DNA from: a virus | Reading direction: 5' to 3' (one strand) | Virus record (IMG/VR): IMGVR_UViG_3300035670_000232 | Span: 1 to 59,496 of that record | DNA length: 59,496 bases | Part shown: in pieces, positions 47,563 through 55,910 of the stretch | Layout: each line of letters starts with the position of its first letter | Numbering within the stretch: position 1 is the stretch's first letter | Program-made: the position numbers and the translations under genes | Notes under the pieces: model-generated | What the model saw: only the letters and a program-made list of their open reading frames with translations | What the model was told of the DNA's origin: nothing | Databases searched by the model: none

Positions 47563-48678
47563 TTAGGCCGTACGGATCTTGAAGAAGTTGCGCGGGCTCT
47601 TGAAGCAGAGGTTCCCGAGCATCGTCACTGCGTAGCGGAACTGTTGCGTTTCCTCGTCGTAGAACGGTCCTTCAACTTCCAGGAGGTTGTCCTGGAGGCT
47701 CTTGAACGAGATGTTCCCGGTGCTGAGGCCGTAAGCCGTATCAGCAGGAACCGCTTCGTCCTTGGTGCATTCCACGCCGTCGAACTCAAACACGTCCTTG
47801 AAGCCGTAGCTTCGGAGGCCGTTGTCACGAGTCACAACAACCCGCTCCTTGCTGTCAAGCGAGTTGAGAGCTTCGATGTAGAGTCGGCGGTTCATGATGC
47901 ACATGTCCACCTGGTCTTCCATCGTGTCGTTCCGTTGGGTCTGGTGAATCGCTTCACGCAGAGCCTTCATGCAGTTGTCCTTCCAGGTCGAAGCCCCGAA
48001 GTACGAACTGACGCCGTTGACGATCACCGGAGTCCAGAAGTCAGTCTCTGGATCGCTGGAGCCGTTCGGCCAGAAGGTCGCACTCGTCAGGCTGCCACCG
48101 TAGTTGGCCAGCACAGTGCTGAGGCCAGCGTAGGTGTCGTTCGGGTAGTAGAACGGGTCGGCCGAGTTGGCAGTCCGAGCCGTTGCACCAGTACCCGTAA
48201 CGTCAATCGTCTGGGTCGCACCGAACATCGTTTCGATGCCAACCAGCCGGTCTTCGTTCCCAGTGGCCTCGCCGTCGATAACCCACTCGGCGCCGAGCTT
48301 CTGGTTCATCGACTTGATGAGCCGGTCCTTCATGCCGCTGGCCACCTTCACGAGAGCCTGAGCGCCACGATTGGCGAGTTGCTCACGGTTGTAGATGGCA
48401 TCCGTGGCCTGCAAGCCTCTCCACCCGAGGGTGGCGTTCTTCCACAGGTTCTCACGAGCGAACGAACGCATCGTTTCGCCAGTGTTGCCGGACACCAGGT
48501 GGTTCCGGTACTGGATCTGCCACTGGAAGGTTTCGCCCGACATGCCGGTTTCAGTCCGGCCATTGTTGACGATCATGCTCCAGAACTTGAAGTTCCTAAA
48601 GCACGCCAGCTCCTCTTCCTTGAGGTAGTTGGTGATGGTCGTTGCGAGACTACGAGCCCAGTTCACGTTCTGCGGCAT
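47563..48678 (-). CDS. Major capsid protein (371 aa)
   Basis: The size, position after a scaffold-like gene and segments SGMKDRLIKSMNQKLGAEWV, RRLYIEALNSLDSKERVVV and GYGFKDVFEFDG-like SYGFKDVFEFDGV fit HK97-fold capsid proteins of podovirus-like phages. The N-terminal region is relatively polar. It starts one base after the scaffold stop. Confidence 0.8.
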   Translation of the reverse strand: MPQNVNWARSLATTITNYLKEEELACFRNFKFWSMIVNNGRTETGMSGETFQWQIQYRNHLVSGNTGETMRSFARENLWKNATLGWRGLQATDAIYNREQLANRGAQALVKVASGMKDRLIKSMNQKLGAEWVIDGEATGNEDRLVGIETMFGATQTIDVTGTGATARTANSADPFYYPNDTYAGLSTVLANYGGSLTSATFWPNGSSDPETDFWTPVIVNGVSSYFGASTWKDNCMKALREAIHQTQRNDTMEDQVDMCIMNRRLYIEALNSLDSKERVVVTRDNGLRSYGFKDVFEFDGVECTKDEAVPADTAYGLSTGNISFKSLQDNLLEVEGPFYDEETQQFRYAVTMLGNLCFKSPRNFFKIRTA

Positions 48679-48679
48679 T

Positions 48680-49732
48680 TCAGATTACTCCATCTTTTTC
48701 AAACTGTCGGGCCAAATGCTCCTCAAAACTCATGCGACCTTTCGGCGCACGAGGCTCGCCAGCACCCGCTGAACGATTGGTCTTGCGTGTCGCTCGTTCC
48801 CGAAGGAACTGGGCCTCAGCACTCATTGGCCGGGCCACTGGAATCGGCTCTTGCACAGGCGGCTGATACATTGGCTGCATCGGAGCCTGGGCCATCATCT
48901 GCCGCTGCATGTTGATGAGGTCGGCACGAAGCATCGAAGTGGCGTATCGCCAACGAGCATTCGGGTCCGTTACGCCCATCTCCGCAGCGTCGGCGATGTA
49001 CCGCTGAATCGCCACACCTTCTTGCGAAGGAACTCCAGGAGCAGCGTAAAGCCAATCGGCATTTTGCTGCTCAAGGTCTTTGACGAAGTTCTGGGTCTGG
49101 TACTGGCTGAGTTGCTCGCGAACAAGCTCTTGGGCAATCCGCTTTGCCTCGCCTTCAACGAAAGGCTTCAGCGTGTTCTCGGGATCAGTGACCAGCTTGC
49201 GAGCAAAGTTCGCCGTGTAGTCCTGGTATCGCTGAATCGCTTCCTTCGCGTGAAGAGGAGCGTTCGGGTCAATCATCTCCCGGCCCGTCTCCGGGTTGCG
49301 GATGATGTACGACTTGAACGTCTCGTCAAGCTGCGGAGGGTTCCACCACTTGGGCTGCTCAGGCTGCGGGGCAGGAGCCTGGGCTTGAGCCTGCGAAGCC
49401 TGCCATCGCTGGAATGCTTCTTGGTTCTCGTAGAATTTCCGGCCGTATTCGGCGTACGGCACCAGTTGTTGATACTGGGCCAGTTGCCGCTGGGCTTCCT
49501 GGTATCCAACGCGACTGGAGTACAGTTCGCGAGCGATGTCCAGGTCTGATCGGCCTTGGAACTCAGGAAGTTCCCGGAATGCTTCGTATGGCGACTGATA
49601 GCCACCGGACTGCGCGGGGGACGAATCGCCAACTGGAGCTTGACTGTCTACAGGCGAGTCGCTAACTGGGTGCGCATCGGCAACCGCAGTCGTGTCAGGA
49701 GAGCCGGAATTGAAGTCTTGTTCGTCGTCCAT
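48680..49732 (-). CDS. Scaffold protein (350 aa)
   Basis: ATG at 49732 (MDDEQDFNSGSPDTT). An acidic, Ser/Pro/Gln-rich N-terminus precedes a long helical region and a basic C-terminal end (RKTNRSAGAG ... MSFEEHLARQFEKDG), the usual scaffold plan with a capsid-binding tail. It immediately precedes the capsid gene. A divergent GGACAAT motif lies 30-47 bases upstream. Confidence 0.75.
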   Translation of the reverse strand: MDDEQDFNSGSPDTTAVADAHPVSDSPVDSQAPVGDSSPAQSGGYQSPYEAFRELPEFQGRSDLDIARELYSSRVGYQEAQRQLAQYQQLVPYAEYGRKFYENQEAFQRWQASQAQAQAPAPQPEQPKWWNPPQLDETFKSYIIRNPETGREMIDPNAPLHAKEAIQRYQDYTANFARKLVTDPENTLKPFVEGEAKRIAQELVREQLSQYQTQNFVKDLEQQNADWLYAAPGVPSQEGVAIQRYIADAAEMGVTDPNARWRYATSMLRADLINMQRQMMAQAPMQPMYQPPVQEPIPVARPMSAEAQFLRERATRKTNRSAGAGEPRAPKGRMSFEEHLARQFEKDGVI

Positions 49733-49761
49733 TGTTCTTGCCTCGGGGGGTGGCAATTCCT

Positions 49762-49779
49762 CTACAAAGACTTTTGTCC
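49762..49779 (-). promoter_or_regulatory. GGACAAT late-promoter-like motif 6
   Basis: GGACAAAAGTCTTTGTAG, one base longer and with one core change; it heads the scaffold-capsid operon. Confidence 0.6.
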
Positions 49780-49807
49780 ATATACCCCTAGTTTTGTTAC
49801 AGCACGG

Positions 49808-50971
49808 TCAACGATTGCCTTGCCAGGCGTTGTACGCAGCGAGCGCTGTGTCGATTCCGTACTCGCCGCCAGCCCACTTAGCGAGCGGAAGTTTTGCCCC
49901 AGCCTTCCACATTGCGTTCGCATTTTTCAGGCCGCTTACCGAGAAAAGAGGGTTCATGGTTGCGTCCATTAACGCACCCAAGACCGGCGCGCCAGGGACT
50001 CCCTCTCGCTCCAAGAACTCGCTGCCAGTCGTGAGGCTGCTCTTGTCTATTGCGTCCGTGATGCCGCCGCGATATTTCAGGCGACCCGCAATTGAAGGAG
50101 CTTCTCCGCCCCAAGCGCCGCCGTCTTTCGGCAGATAGCCATGCATCTCAGAGTCCCACGGCATATCTCCAAACTGCTTGTCGATTGCCTTGAGTGCCGC
50201 ACCGCCACGCGAGAAGGCACTCTCTGGCGAATAGCCTGGGGCGTAGAGGTCAGTGACCGGCTTCACTGCGGCGCTGAATGGGGCAAGTGCTGTGTTGGCG
50301 GCGTCATTGAAGTTGGTGTCGTAGACATCATCTCGCCCGCCAAACGCAGCAGAAGCCTGGTTGCCAAGCACCCGCCCGCCCTCATATGCCATTGAGGGAA
50401 GAGACTGCAACCATGTCAGCCCAGTGCCTACAGCCGACTCAGGCCCGATGATCCCAGTGGACTCGTACCCGCTGCTGATCTTGTCGCGAAAGCCGTCAAG
50501 GTTGTAGGCATATGCCTCTAGGTTCTTGCGGACATGCGGCGGGAGCTTTGACCACGACTCGGGCGGGCGGCCAGAACTATCTGGCGTGCCGTACATCCTC
50601 AGTAAGTTCTGATAAAATGCCTCTTGCTTGGACGACTGAAGCTGGCCCTCGGCAGATTTTTGTCGGCTTGTGGCCCAGCGAAACTCGGGGTCAGTTGACC
50701 AGTTCGCACGAGCAGTCGGTGCAGTGATTCGTTGGTCGATTGAGCTTTTCAATGACCGAATGTCGCTAACTGGATCGTCGGTCGCAACGTACCCAGCAAT
50801 CGGAGCGTTGCCACGACCGGCGACAGGAGCATCCCCTGCATACCTCGCGTAGGCATCCTCGCGGGCCTTGAATTGCCGAAACTCTTCGTCCGACATTTCA
50901 TCTGCCCGCGATGCCCCCATCCATCGCTGGCCTTGCTCAAGCCACTGAAGTTCCTCTTCGGAGAGTGGCAT
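49808..50971 (-). CDS. Hypothetical virion-region protein (387 aa)
   Basis: Starts MPLSEEELQWLEQGQRWMGA. Mixed composition with many Gly, Asp and Tyr; hydrophobic patches near 180-220. No motif recognised. It may be an internal head or ejection protein, since it lies just upstream of scaffold. Confidence 0.5.
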   Translation of the reverse strand: MPLSEEELQWLEQGQRWMGASRADEMSDEEFRQFKAREDAYARYAGDAPVAGRGNAPIAGYVATDDPVSDIRSLKSSIDQRITAPTARANWSTDPEFRWATSRQKSAEGQLQSSKQEAFYQNLLRMYGTPDSSGRPPESWSKLPPHVRKNLEAYAYNLDGFRDKISSGYESTGIIGPESAVGTGLTWLQSLPSMAYEGGRVLGNQASAAFGGRDDVYDTNFNDAANTALAPFSAAVKPVTDLYAPGYSPESAFSRGGAALKAIDKQFGDMPWDSEMHGYLPKDGGAWGGEAPSIAGRLKYRGGITDAIDKSSLTTGSEFLEREGVPGAPVLGALMDATMNPLFSVSGLKNANAMWKAGAKLPLAKWAGGEYGIDTALAAYNAWQGNR

Positions 50972-51270
50972 TAGCGCAAAACCCCGCCGCCCATCGGGTA
51001 GCTGGCCTCGCCAAGTCGCTCAATCAAGCGAGCGAGCCTGGTCTGGTCGTCCTCTCGCCGAAGAAGCTCGCTCTCTGGATCTACGGGTTCTATTGCGGTC
51101 GGGCGAACAGGCTTCTGTCTAGCCTTAATCTCTTCCAGCTTTCGCAGGTGATCGGCATGTGACTGAGTGGCCTTGTTCACATCACTGACCATTTGGCCAA
51201 GCTGGCCGCCTTGCGCTGACGGGCCAAATTGGGCCGCAAACGGGGCCTGAATCTGGTGAATGCCTAGCAT
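50971..51270 (-). CDS. Hypothetical protein (99 aa)
   Basis: MLGIHQIQAPFAAQFGPSAQ..., helical and Gln/Arg-rich with an acidic middle; overlaps the next ATG by one base. Resembles the small Gln-rich proteins at 25844 and 26206 in style. Unknown. Confidence 0.55.
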   Translation of the reverse strand: MLGIHQIQAPFAAQFGPSAQGGQLGQMVSDVNKATQSHADHLRKLEEIKARQKPVRPTAIEPVDPESELLRREDDQTRLARLIERLGEASYPMGGGVLR

Positions 51271-51278
51271 GAGAACTC

Positions 51279-51554
51279 CTAGTTGAAGCCGGGCTGTCCG
51301 AGAGGCAGCGTGCCAAGAATGTCGCGAATGTCGTCTTCGTTTGTTCGCTGGCCGTACGGATTGACCGGCATATTGCGGCCAAAAGGAACTCCAGAGCGAG
51401 TCCGCACTCTGGCGGCCTCAAGCCTGGCCTTGCGGGCTTCCTCGGCCTGCCGCATTCGCATGTCGTAGGCGATTCTGCGAGACTCTTGCTCAGTCAAGCC
51501 CTGCGGAGCAGTGGGTGCTGGCCATGGGTCAAGCAGCGGGTCAAAACCTGGCAT
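51279..51554 (-). CDS. Hypothetical protein (91 aa)
   Basis: MPGFDPLLDPWPAPTAPQGL..., then a basic helix (RMRQAEEARKARLEAARVRT) and a Gly/Pro-rich end. Preceded by AGGAGC and, 18 bases above, GGACAAT motif 7. Confidence 0.55.
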   Translation of the reverse strand: MPGFDPLLDPWPAPTAPQGLTEQESRRIAYDMRMRQAEEARKARLEAARVRTRSGVPFGRNMPVNPYGQRTNEDDIRDILGTLPLGQPGFN

Positions 51555-51572
51555 CGAATAGCTCCTGAATGT

Positions 51573-51589
51573 CTACAGGGCTATTGTCC
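51573..51589 (-). promoter_or_regulatory. GGACAAT late-promoter-like motif 7
   Basis: GGACAATAGCCCTGTAG, 18 bases before the ATG at 51554. Its GGA CAA TAG is the Gly-Gln-stop end of the phosphoesterase gene. Confidence 0.7.
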
Positions 51590-52654
51590 CTTCCCCCTGA
51601 GATCGCGGTCGCAGAACAGCGGGAATGCCCGAGTCACCTCGTTTCGCCCGTGGTCGATCACGAACGCAGCCTGGCAAGGGGGCTCGTAAGTGGCCTTGAT
51701 CCTGACTGCGTAGGCAGAGTGGCCAATCACGGATCCGTTGGTCACATACCGACCAGACCGGCTCCACGAGAACTGGTGCCAGTGGCCGATGCACGTTAGG
51801 TCAGCCTTGTGGGAAACATCCCACGCCGCGATGGCTTTGTGAAGCGGGACATGGATTCCGCCAATGCCCCCCTGGTAGCGGATAGCGTGTCCATGACAGA
51901 AGCGGATGTTGTACCCGTCCAGATCGACGTAGTTTAGATGGCCTTCGCCAATCTTCCACTCCACGTTGTTGTGACGCTCGGCAGCGCGCATCGTGAGGTA
52001 CAGGTGCTGTTCGTAGCTTGTGGCCGCTTCATTGGTGCGCTGCTTCTCAGTTGTCCTTCCGTGGTTGCCGCATGATGTCGCCACAACAACTTCGCTTGCA
52101 TTCTCTGCTGCCAGATCAACGAACGCACGCATCCGTTCCCCGATCCACCTCAAAGCCGGTAACGGATGGAGAGCGTTTTCTTCTTGGAGTTCGGGGTGGA
52201 TCATGCCCGTGATGAGATCGCCTCCGAGCCACATGCACACGCGGTCAATGCGGCAAAGGGATCGCTCATGCTCCAACACCCGCAAGAACCGCTCTTGCAG
52301 TTCGGTGATCCTGCGGTCGCAGATGTCAAGGTTGTACTCGTTGAGTCCGTTCACGCTTTCCGGCTTGACCGTTTCTTCGCAGTGAATGTCAGACAAGAGA
52401 ACGACAAGCGTTGCTGGGTTGCGGCTGTCGGACTTTGTGGCCTTGACCTTGCCCTTCTTGGGCTTGATGTCTTGTAGGGCCAAGAGGGAGGCAGCCTTTT
52501 CCTTCTCCCGATCCACCTGTCCGAGAGCGACCTTGTACTGCCCTCTCAGTCCAGCAATCTCTGCCTTGAGGCGCGCGATCTCTGCGTCCTTGACGAGATG
52601 CTTCTCAAGCTCAACGGCATTGGCGATGTCATTTACAATGTCCTGTCGTACCAT
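51581..52654 (-). CDS. Calcineurin-like metallophosphoesterase (357 aa)
   Basis: N-terminal ~60 residues are a coiled coil (KHLVKDAEIARLKAEIAGLR). The catalytic domain shows LSDIHCEE (Asp89, His91), LGGDLITG (~144), GNHGR (~196), CHGH (~254) and GHWHQFS (~290), the complete two-metal phosphoesterase set. It may act on DNA ends, nucleotides or phosphoproteins. Its position among head-side genes is unusual for a replication enzyme but seen in other phages. Confidence 0.85.
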   Translation of the reverse strand: MVRQDIVNDIANAVELEKHLVKDAEIARLKAEIAGLRGQYKVALGQVDREKEKAASLLALQDIKPKKGKVKATKSDSRNPATLVVLLSDIHCEETVKPESVNGLNEYNLDICDRRITELQERFLRVLEHERSLCRIDRVCMWLGGDLITGMIHPELQEENALHPLPALRWIGERMRAFVDLAAENASEVVVATSCGNHGRTTEKQRTNEAATSYEQHLYLTMRAAERHNNVEWKIGEGHLNYVDLDGYNIRFCHGHAIRYQGGIGGIHVPLHKAIAAWDVSHKADLTCIGHWHQFSWSRSGRYVTNGSVIGHSAYAVRIKATYEPPCQAAFVIDHGRNEVTRAFPLFCDRDLRGKGQ

Positions 52655-52899
52655 CGCTTGACTCCTGTTTCACTGATGTCGGCAATCCCAAGTTCAGAGA
52701 GCATTGCGGCGACAGCACGAGCGGCCGGGCGGACGAGCGGCCCAAACTTTCCTTCGCGCCAGGCCGTGCGAATCGTTTCAAGAACCTTCGCCTGCTCGGG
52801 AGTCACTCGCTTCCACCACGGATACGCTGCGGTGCTGGTGACACGGATGCTGCTTGCAATGCGATCAACGATGTCGGACGGGCTTGGCTTGCTCGGCAT
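52633..52899 (-). CDS. Small helix-turn-helix-like protein (88 aa)
   Basis: ATG at 52899 begins MPSKPSPSDIVDRIASSIRV. The C-terminal half, LSELGIADISETGVKRWYDR, reads like a helix-turn-helix recognition unit. Overlaps both neighbours by 20-35 bases. Possible DNA-binding protein. Confidence 0.5.
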   Translation of the reverse strand: MPSKPSPSDIVDRIASSIRVTSTAAYPWWKRVTPEQAKVLETIRTAWREGKFGPLVRPAARAVAAMLSELGIADISETGVKRWYDRTL

Positions 52900-53170
52900 G
52901 TGTTGGCTCCCGATACTTGAGGATTCGATGAAACACGGACCCGATGATTCTGCCAGCCTCCAGAATCGACTCTTCCGCGATATGCTCACCAACCGCCGCA
53001 TGACACAGTTCGTGGGCGATGGTGTCCATCTTGGCCTGTCCCTTGAGGCGGCTGTCGATGTGGATCATCCTGCGATCCCAGTCGCACCATCCAGCGGCAC
53101 TGCCACGGAGTTGCGTGAACCGAATGGTCCATCGCTTGCCGTAAATCGTAACGTGGTGATCTCGCGGCAT
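52865..53170 (-). CDS. SprT-like zinc metallopeptidase (101 aa)
   Basis: HELCHAAVGEH near residue 54 is an HExxH zinc site, with WDRRMIHIDSRLKG before it; this is the core of SprT/ImmA-type small metallopeptidases. The C-terminal helix (EESILEAGRIIGSVFHRIL) supplies the third ligand candidate Glu. Could process virion or host proteins. Preceded at 33-49 bases by motif 8. Confidence 0.65.
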   Translation of the reverse strand: MPRDHHVTIYGKRWTIRFTQLRGSAAGWCDWDRRMIHIDSRLKGQAKMDTIAHELCHAAVGEHIAEESILEAGRIIGSVFHRILKYREPTHAEQAKPVRHR

Positions 53171-53202
53171 GAGTTCTTCGGGGGAGGTAGAGAACCGAAG
53201 GG

Positions 53203-53219
53203 CTACGAGATTATTGTCC
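53203..53219 (-). promoter_or_regulatory. GGACAAT late-promoter-like motif 8
   Basis: GGACAATAATCTCGTAG, ending on the TAG stop of the upstream gene and 33 bases before the ATG at 53170. Confidence 0.6.
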
Positions 53220-53712
53220 GGCCCGCCAGATTAGTGGCGTGTTTTCCCGCGTTTTCTGCAAAAGCCCATTTAGAGGCTAAGGAAAGAGCAACGGCAGAAC
53301 AGATCAAAACCCTGCCTTTCCAGCGAGAAAACGCCAGTTTCCTCTTTTCGGCCTCGGCTGCCATGACGCCAAGAATCTCGGGCATATTGCGGAGGCACCA
53401 CCACTCCCCCATCTCGTCCATCTTCTTGGCCATCTTGTTGCACTTGCAGCCGTGCTTGGCCACGATGCGGAACCACGAGAGAAGCCACTTTGTCCACGAG
53501 CCTGGTCCGGTCCCGGATACTGGAGGCTCAAGGGCACAGTGAGAGCGAGCCCGGCCATGAGGGGCGCGGAACTCCTTCTTGCATCGGCGGCACTTGGCCC
53601 AGCCGTCGCGAAAGATGAGATCGCATTCAAGTCGTTGTGATGTCTGCACCGGAAACGTCCAGCCCAAGAGATGATGAGGTTGGAATCCCGCTTGCTGCTT
53701 CGTCGCAGTCAT
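53203..53712 (-). CDS. Zinc-ribbon hypothetical protein (169 aa)
   Basis: RDGWAKCRRCKKEFRAPHG has a CxxC knuckle, and GCKCNKMAKKMDEMGEWWC resembles the C-x-C...M...G...C motif of a small phage and bacterial family. The end (RVLICSAVALSLASKWAFAE) is hydrophobic. It overlaps the previous gene by 86 bases in another frame. Function unknown. Confidence 0.55.
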   Translation of the reverse strand: MTATKQQAGFQPHHLLGWTFPVQTSQRLECDLIFRDGWAKCRRCKKEFRAPHGRARSHCALEPPVSGTGPGSWTKWLLSWFRIVAKHGCKCNKMAKKMDEMGEWWCLRNMPEILGVMAAEAEKRKLAFSRWKGRVLICSAVALSLASKWAFAENAGKHATNLAGRTIIS

Positions 53713-54349
53713 AGACAGTCACAGAGCAAAGTGCCGCCGACGATGAATACGGGCCGTCAGTCCTCGTGGCAGTGACAGAGAATGCCGGTGCTGGCATGAA
53801 TCGAAGCTGTATGGTTGCTTGTCGCCCGGCAAGAATCGACGGGAATGTCACCCAGGCTTCGTAGTCCGAGTTTGATGTAGACCACTTGCCGACGTAGTCG
53901 CACGTCGAACCATCCCAGCTACCACCATTACAGCAGTCTCGCGTCAGGTTGTAGGTGTTGTTGAAAACCTCTTCCTGGAGAGCATCGAAAGTCGGGTCGC
54001 CTGTAACGCCAACAAACCCCGATCCGGTCACGGTAGAGTGAAGCGCCGTCCCGTCCTCGCACTGAGGCACATCGTCGGCTGGATTCGGCGTACCGGGAGT
54101 GCAGCTACCCCCAGGACACTCGCTCGCGAAGTAGCCAAACTCGCACTTCGTGTAGGCCGTGTCGCCAGAGTCGTCGATACACGTCTTGCCCTCGCAGCAA
54201 CCATCCGTGCAGTCGTAGTCACCGCAGTCAGTTTGCGGACCCTTCCATGTCCCGCCAGCCCCCTCGCAATCCGCGCACGTCTCCTGAGAACACGAGCCCG
54301 CATTGCAGCACGCACCCTTGCAGCACGAGCATGGTTGAGTGCAGGCCAT
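53627..54349 (-). CDS. Cysteine-rich structural-type protein (240 aa)
   Basis: The first ~60 residues contain about 14 cysteines in pairs (CSCCKGACCNAGSCSQETCA...), then more near CCEGKTC and CNGGSW. The second half is beta-rich and Ser/Thr-rich. The pattern resembles disulphide-rich repeats in surface proteins of planctomycete-like bacteria. A virion surface role is possible. Confidence 0.55.
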   Translation of the reverse strand: MACTQPCSCCKGACCNAGSCSQETCADCEGAGGTWKGPQTDCGDYDCTDGCCEGKTCIDDSGDTAYTKCEFGYFASECPGGSCTPGTPNPADDVPQCEDGTALHSTVTGSGFVGVTGDPTFDALQEEVFNNTYNLTRDCCNGGSWDGSTCDYVGKWSTSNSDYEAWVTFPSILAGRQATIQLRFMPAPAFSVTATRTDGPYSSSAALCSVTVYDCDEAASGIPTSSSLGLDVSGADITTT

Positions 54350-54352
54350 GGA

Positions 54353-54766
54353 TCACCTCGGCCAGTTCTGCGCGGCCCACGCACCCATATTGGCAGCCTG
54401 CTGCATGGCGCCTGGGAAGTTTTGAATGATCCAGTCAAGCCTCTGGATGAGTTGCTGCTGCGGATCAGTCTCGGGCTGTTGAGGCGGTGCTGGAGGCTGA
54501 GGAGCTTCCCAGTCGTTCCATCGGTGATTGCCTTGTGCGCCCCATGAACGCAACGATTGACGGGCTCGCTCTTGAATCAAATCTTTCTGGGCCTGGCTGC
54601 CGGGAGTCACGGCTGCCGGATCTACCCCGGCACGCTCGGCCGAGAAGGTGTCGATGTTCTTTGCCAAACGCTCTCGGCGAATTCGCTCTTGCTGCTCGGC
54701 GCGGGCCTGTTGGTCTTGATACCGCTCTCGCTGAATGTCCTCAGCGGTTTTGCGCATGAATGCCAT
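54353..54766 (-). CDS. Hypothetical helical protein (137 aa)
   Basis: Begins MAFMRKTAEDIQRERYQDQQ; a long charged helix in the first ~75 residues, then a Pro-rich linker (APQPPAPPQQPETDPQQQ) and a C-terminal helix. Likely a small virion or scaffold-type protein. GTAGGAGGAATCAATG gives both the tail of motif 9 and a perfect ribosome binding site. Confidence 0.55.
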   Translation of the reverse strand: MAFMRKTAEDIQRERYQDQQARAEQQERIRRERLAKNIDTFSAERAGVDPAAVTPGSQAQKDLIQERARQSLRSWGAQGNHRWNDWEAPQPPAPPQQPETDPQQQLIQRLDWIIQNFPGAMQQAANMGAWAAQNWPR

Positions 54767-54775
54767 TGATTCCTC

Positions 54776-54792
54776 CTACGGAATCATTGTCC
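54776..54792 (-). promoter_or_regulatory. GGACAATG late-promoter-like motif 9
   Basis: GGACAATGATTCCGTAG then GAGG; the ATG at 54766 is 9 bases after the motif. GGA CAA TGA is the Gly-Gln-stop end of the upstream gene. Confidence 0.6.
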
Positions 54793-55194
54793 AGTGAGAG
54801 GTTCCCAGTACTCAAAAGTCCCTGGGTAATGGCAAATCCCGCGTTCATCCACGACTACCCCTTCAGAGGTCATCATGCCGCGAAACACCAGCTTGTCGTC
54901 TGCCAGCCAGTTGGCCCTCTCGCCAACGCCGGGAAGACGGTCACGCGTCGAAACCTGTACTCCACCCTTGGCCTGCTTGAGTTCGTACTCCGACTCGTAC
55001 TCCTCGGCGGCCCGCTGAGCTTCGCAAAGCTGGTCGTACTCGTTCCCAATCTCATCCTCGGGGAGAATCTCATCGTCCGTGGCCGCCAGGTCAAAAGCGC
55101 CAAGCTCGTTGACGCTCACGCCCCATAGGTGTCCATGGCGAGCTTTCGATTCCGCAAGCCAGGCATGGTCTTCGGCGTCGTATTCCCAGTGCAT
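54784..55194 (-). CDS. Acidic hypothetical protein (136 aa)
   Basis: Rich in Asp, Glu and Trp (HWEYDAEDHAWLAESKAR, AAEEYESEYELKQAK). No domain recognised. It is the most upstream gene of the leftward late block apart from the 67-aa gene at 55609. Confidence 0.55.
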   Translation of the reverse strand: MHWEYDAEDHAWLAESKARHGHLWGVSVNELGAFDLAATDDEILPEDEIGNEYDQLCEAQRAAEEYESEYELKQAKGGVQVSTRDRLPGVGERANWLADDKLVFRGMMTSEGVVVDERGICHYPGTFEYWEPLTGQ

Positions 55195-55608
55195 GATCGG
55201 GTTCCGTGGGGGTGTGTGGAGATCGTATCGTAGCGCGGCGGGTGAAGCAAGCGATGCTTCTCACTTAGCGGCACACCTGTTCGGATGGTGAGTGCAGACC
55301 GACTCCCTGGCAAAACCAGGAAATCGGCCAAATGGCCTGTTCGGACGGAGCCGCGCTGGACCATGACCCCTGGGCTGGTTTTGATTTCGCAGTCGCCCAG
55401 GTTCAACCCTGCACTGCGTCATGGGGAGCTATCCTTCTCGGCATCACTCGGAACCCGCCCGGACAGTCGTACAACCGGCGGCACCATGAAACTACCTGCC
55501 CACCAATGGCTTCGGGGGGGCGTACCCTACTCTCCCGTTTCGGTCGCAACCGTGGCTGGGCAGAACACCACACGCCCCTCCCTGAATGGGGCTATGCACG
55601 CTTCGTCG
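55195..55608. other. Region without a supported gene
   Basis: About 410 bases. Open frames exist on both strands but are Pro/Arg/Ser-rich and lack convincing starts. Seen: two copies of CCTGTTCGGATGG/CCTGTTCGGACGG at 55276 and 55336 (60 bases apart), a CCTGG/CCAGG hairpin near 55305-55320 and the palindrome GGCCAAATGGCC at 55327-55338. It could hold late-operon control sites or a remnant gene. Confidence 0.5.
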
Positions 55609-55812
55609 TCAGAACCGCGCGAACATTTCGGATTCTTGCAGTCGTTCCTTCAACTCCACGATCAAGAGATCGCGAGCATTGACTTGCCCACGGAGGCTCT
55701 TGATTTCGGCCAGCAATCGCTGGATGTATCCATTGTTTTGTGCGTGGGCGAGCTTGAGTGCTGAAATCAGCGACTCTCTGCTCGCCCCCTCTAGTCGGCG
55801 TCGTTTTGGCAT
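55609..55812 (-). CDS. Small coiled-coil protein (67 aa)
   Basis: ATG at 55812 is preceded by GAGGGTGA and, further up, a good sigma-70 promoter. MPKRRRLEGASRESLISALK..., basic start then a long amphipathic helix (YIQRLLAEIKSLRGQVNARD). Possibly a small DNA-binding regulator at the head of the leftward block. Confidence 0.6.
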   Translation of the reverse strand: MPKRRRLEGASRESLISALKLAHAQNNGYIQRLLAEIKSLRGQVNARDLLIVELKERLQESEMFARF

Positions 55813-55837
55813 CGCGTCACCCTCTGTGCGGTGGGTG

Positions 55838-55866
55838 AGTATTGCGTCGTCTCGCAGGGCCGTCAA
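55838..55866 (-). promoter_or_regulatory. Sigma-70-type promoter, leftward
   Basis: Minus strand TTGACG, 17 bases, AATACT, 26 bases before the 67-aa gene's start codon. The best sigma-70 match I found in the window. Confidence 0.5.
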
Positions 55867-55874
55867 GTCTGGGC

Positions 55875-55902
55875 TTCCATTTTTTCTGGCGCCCCATAGA
55901 AT
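55875..55902 (+). promoter_or_regulatory. Possible rightward promoter for the right-end plus-strand genes
   Basis: TTCCAT, 16 bases, TAGAAT, just before the ATG at 55911. The spacing and -10 are acceptable, the -35 poor. The divergent layout makes a promoter here likely even if this exact pair is wrong. The short gap to 55911 would give a nearly leaderless mRNA. Confidence 0.3.
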
Positions 55903-55910
55903 GCCACGCC

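Noticed and set aside
55349-55432. tRNA-like T-loop (GGTTCAACCC) in the unassigned gap
   Set aside because: No acceptor, D or anticodon arms can be fitted at tRNA spacing on either strand.
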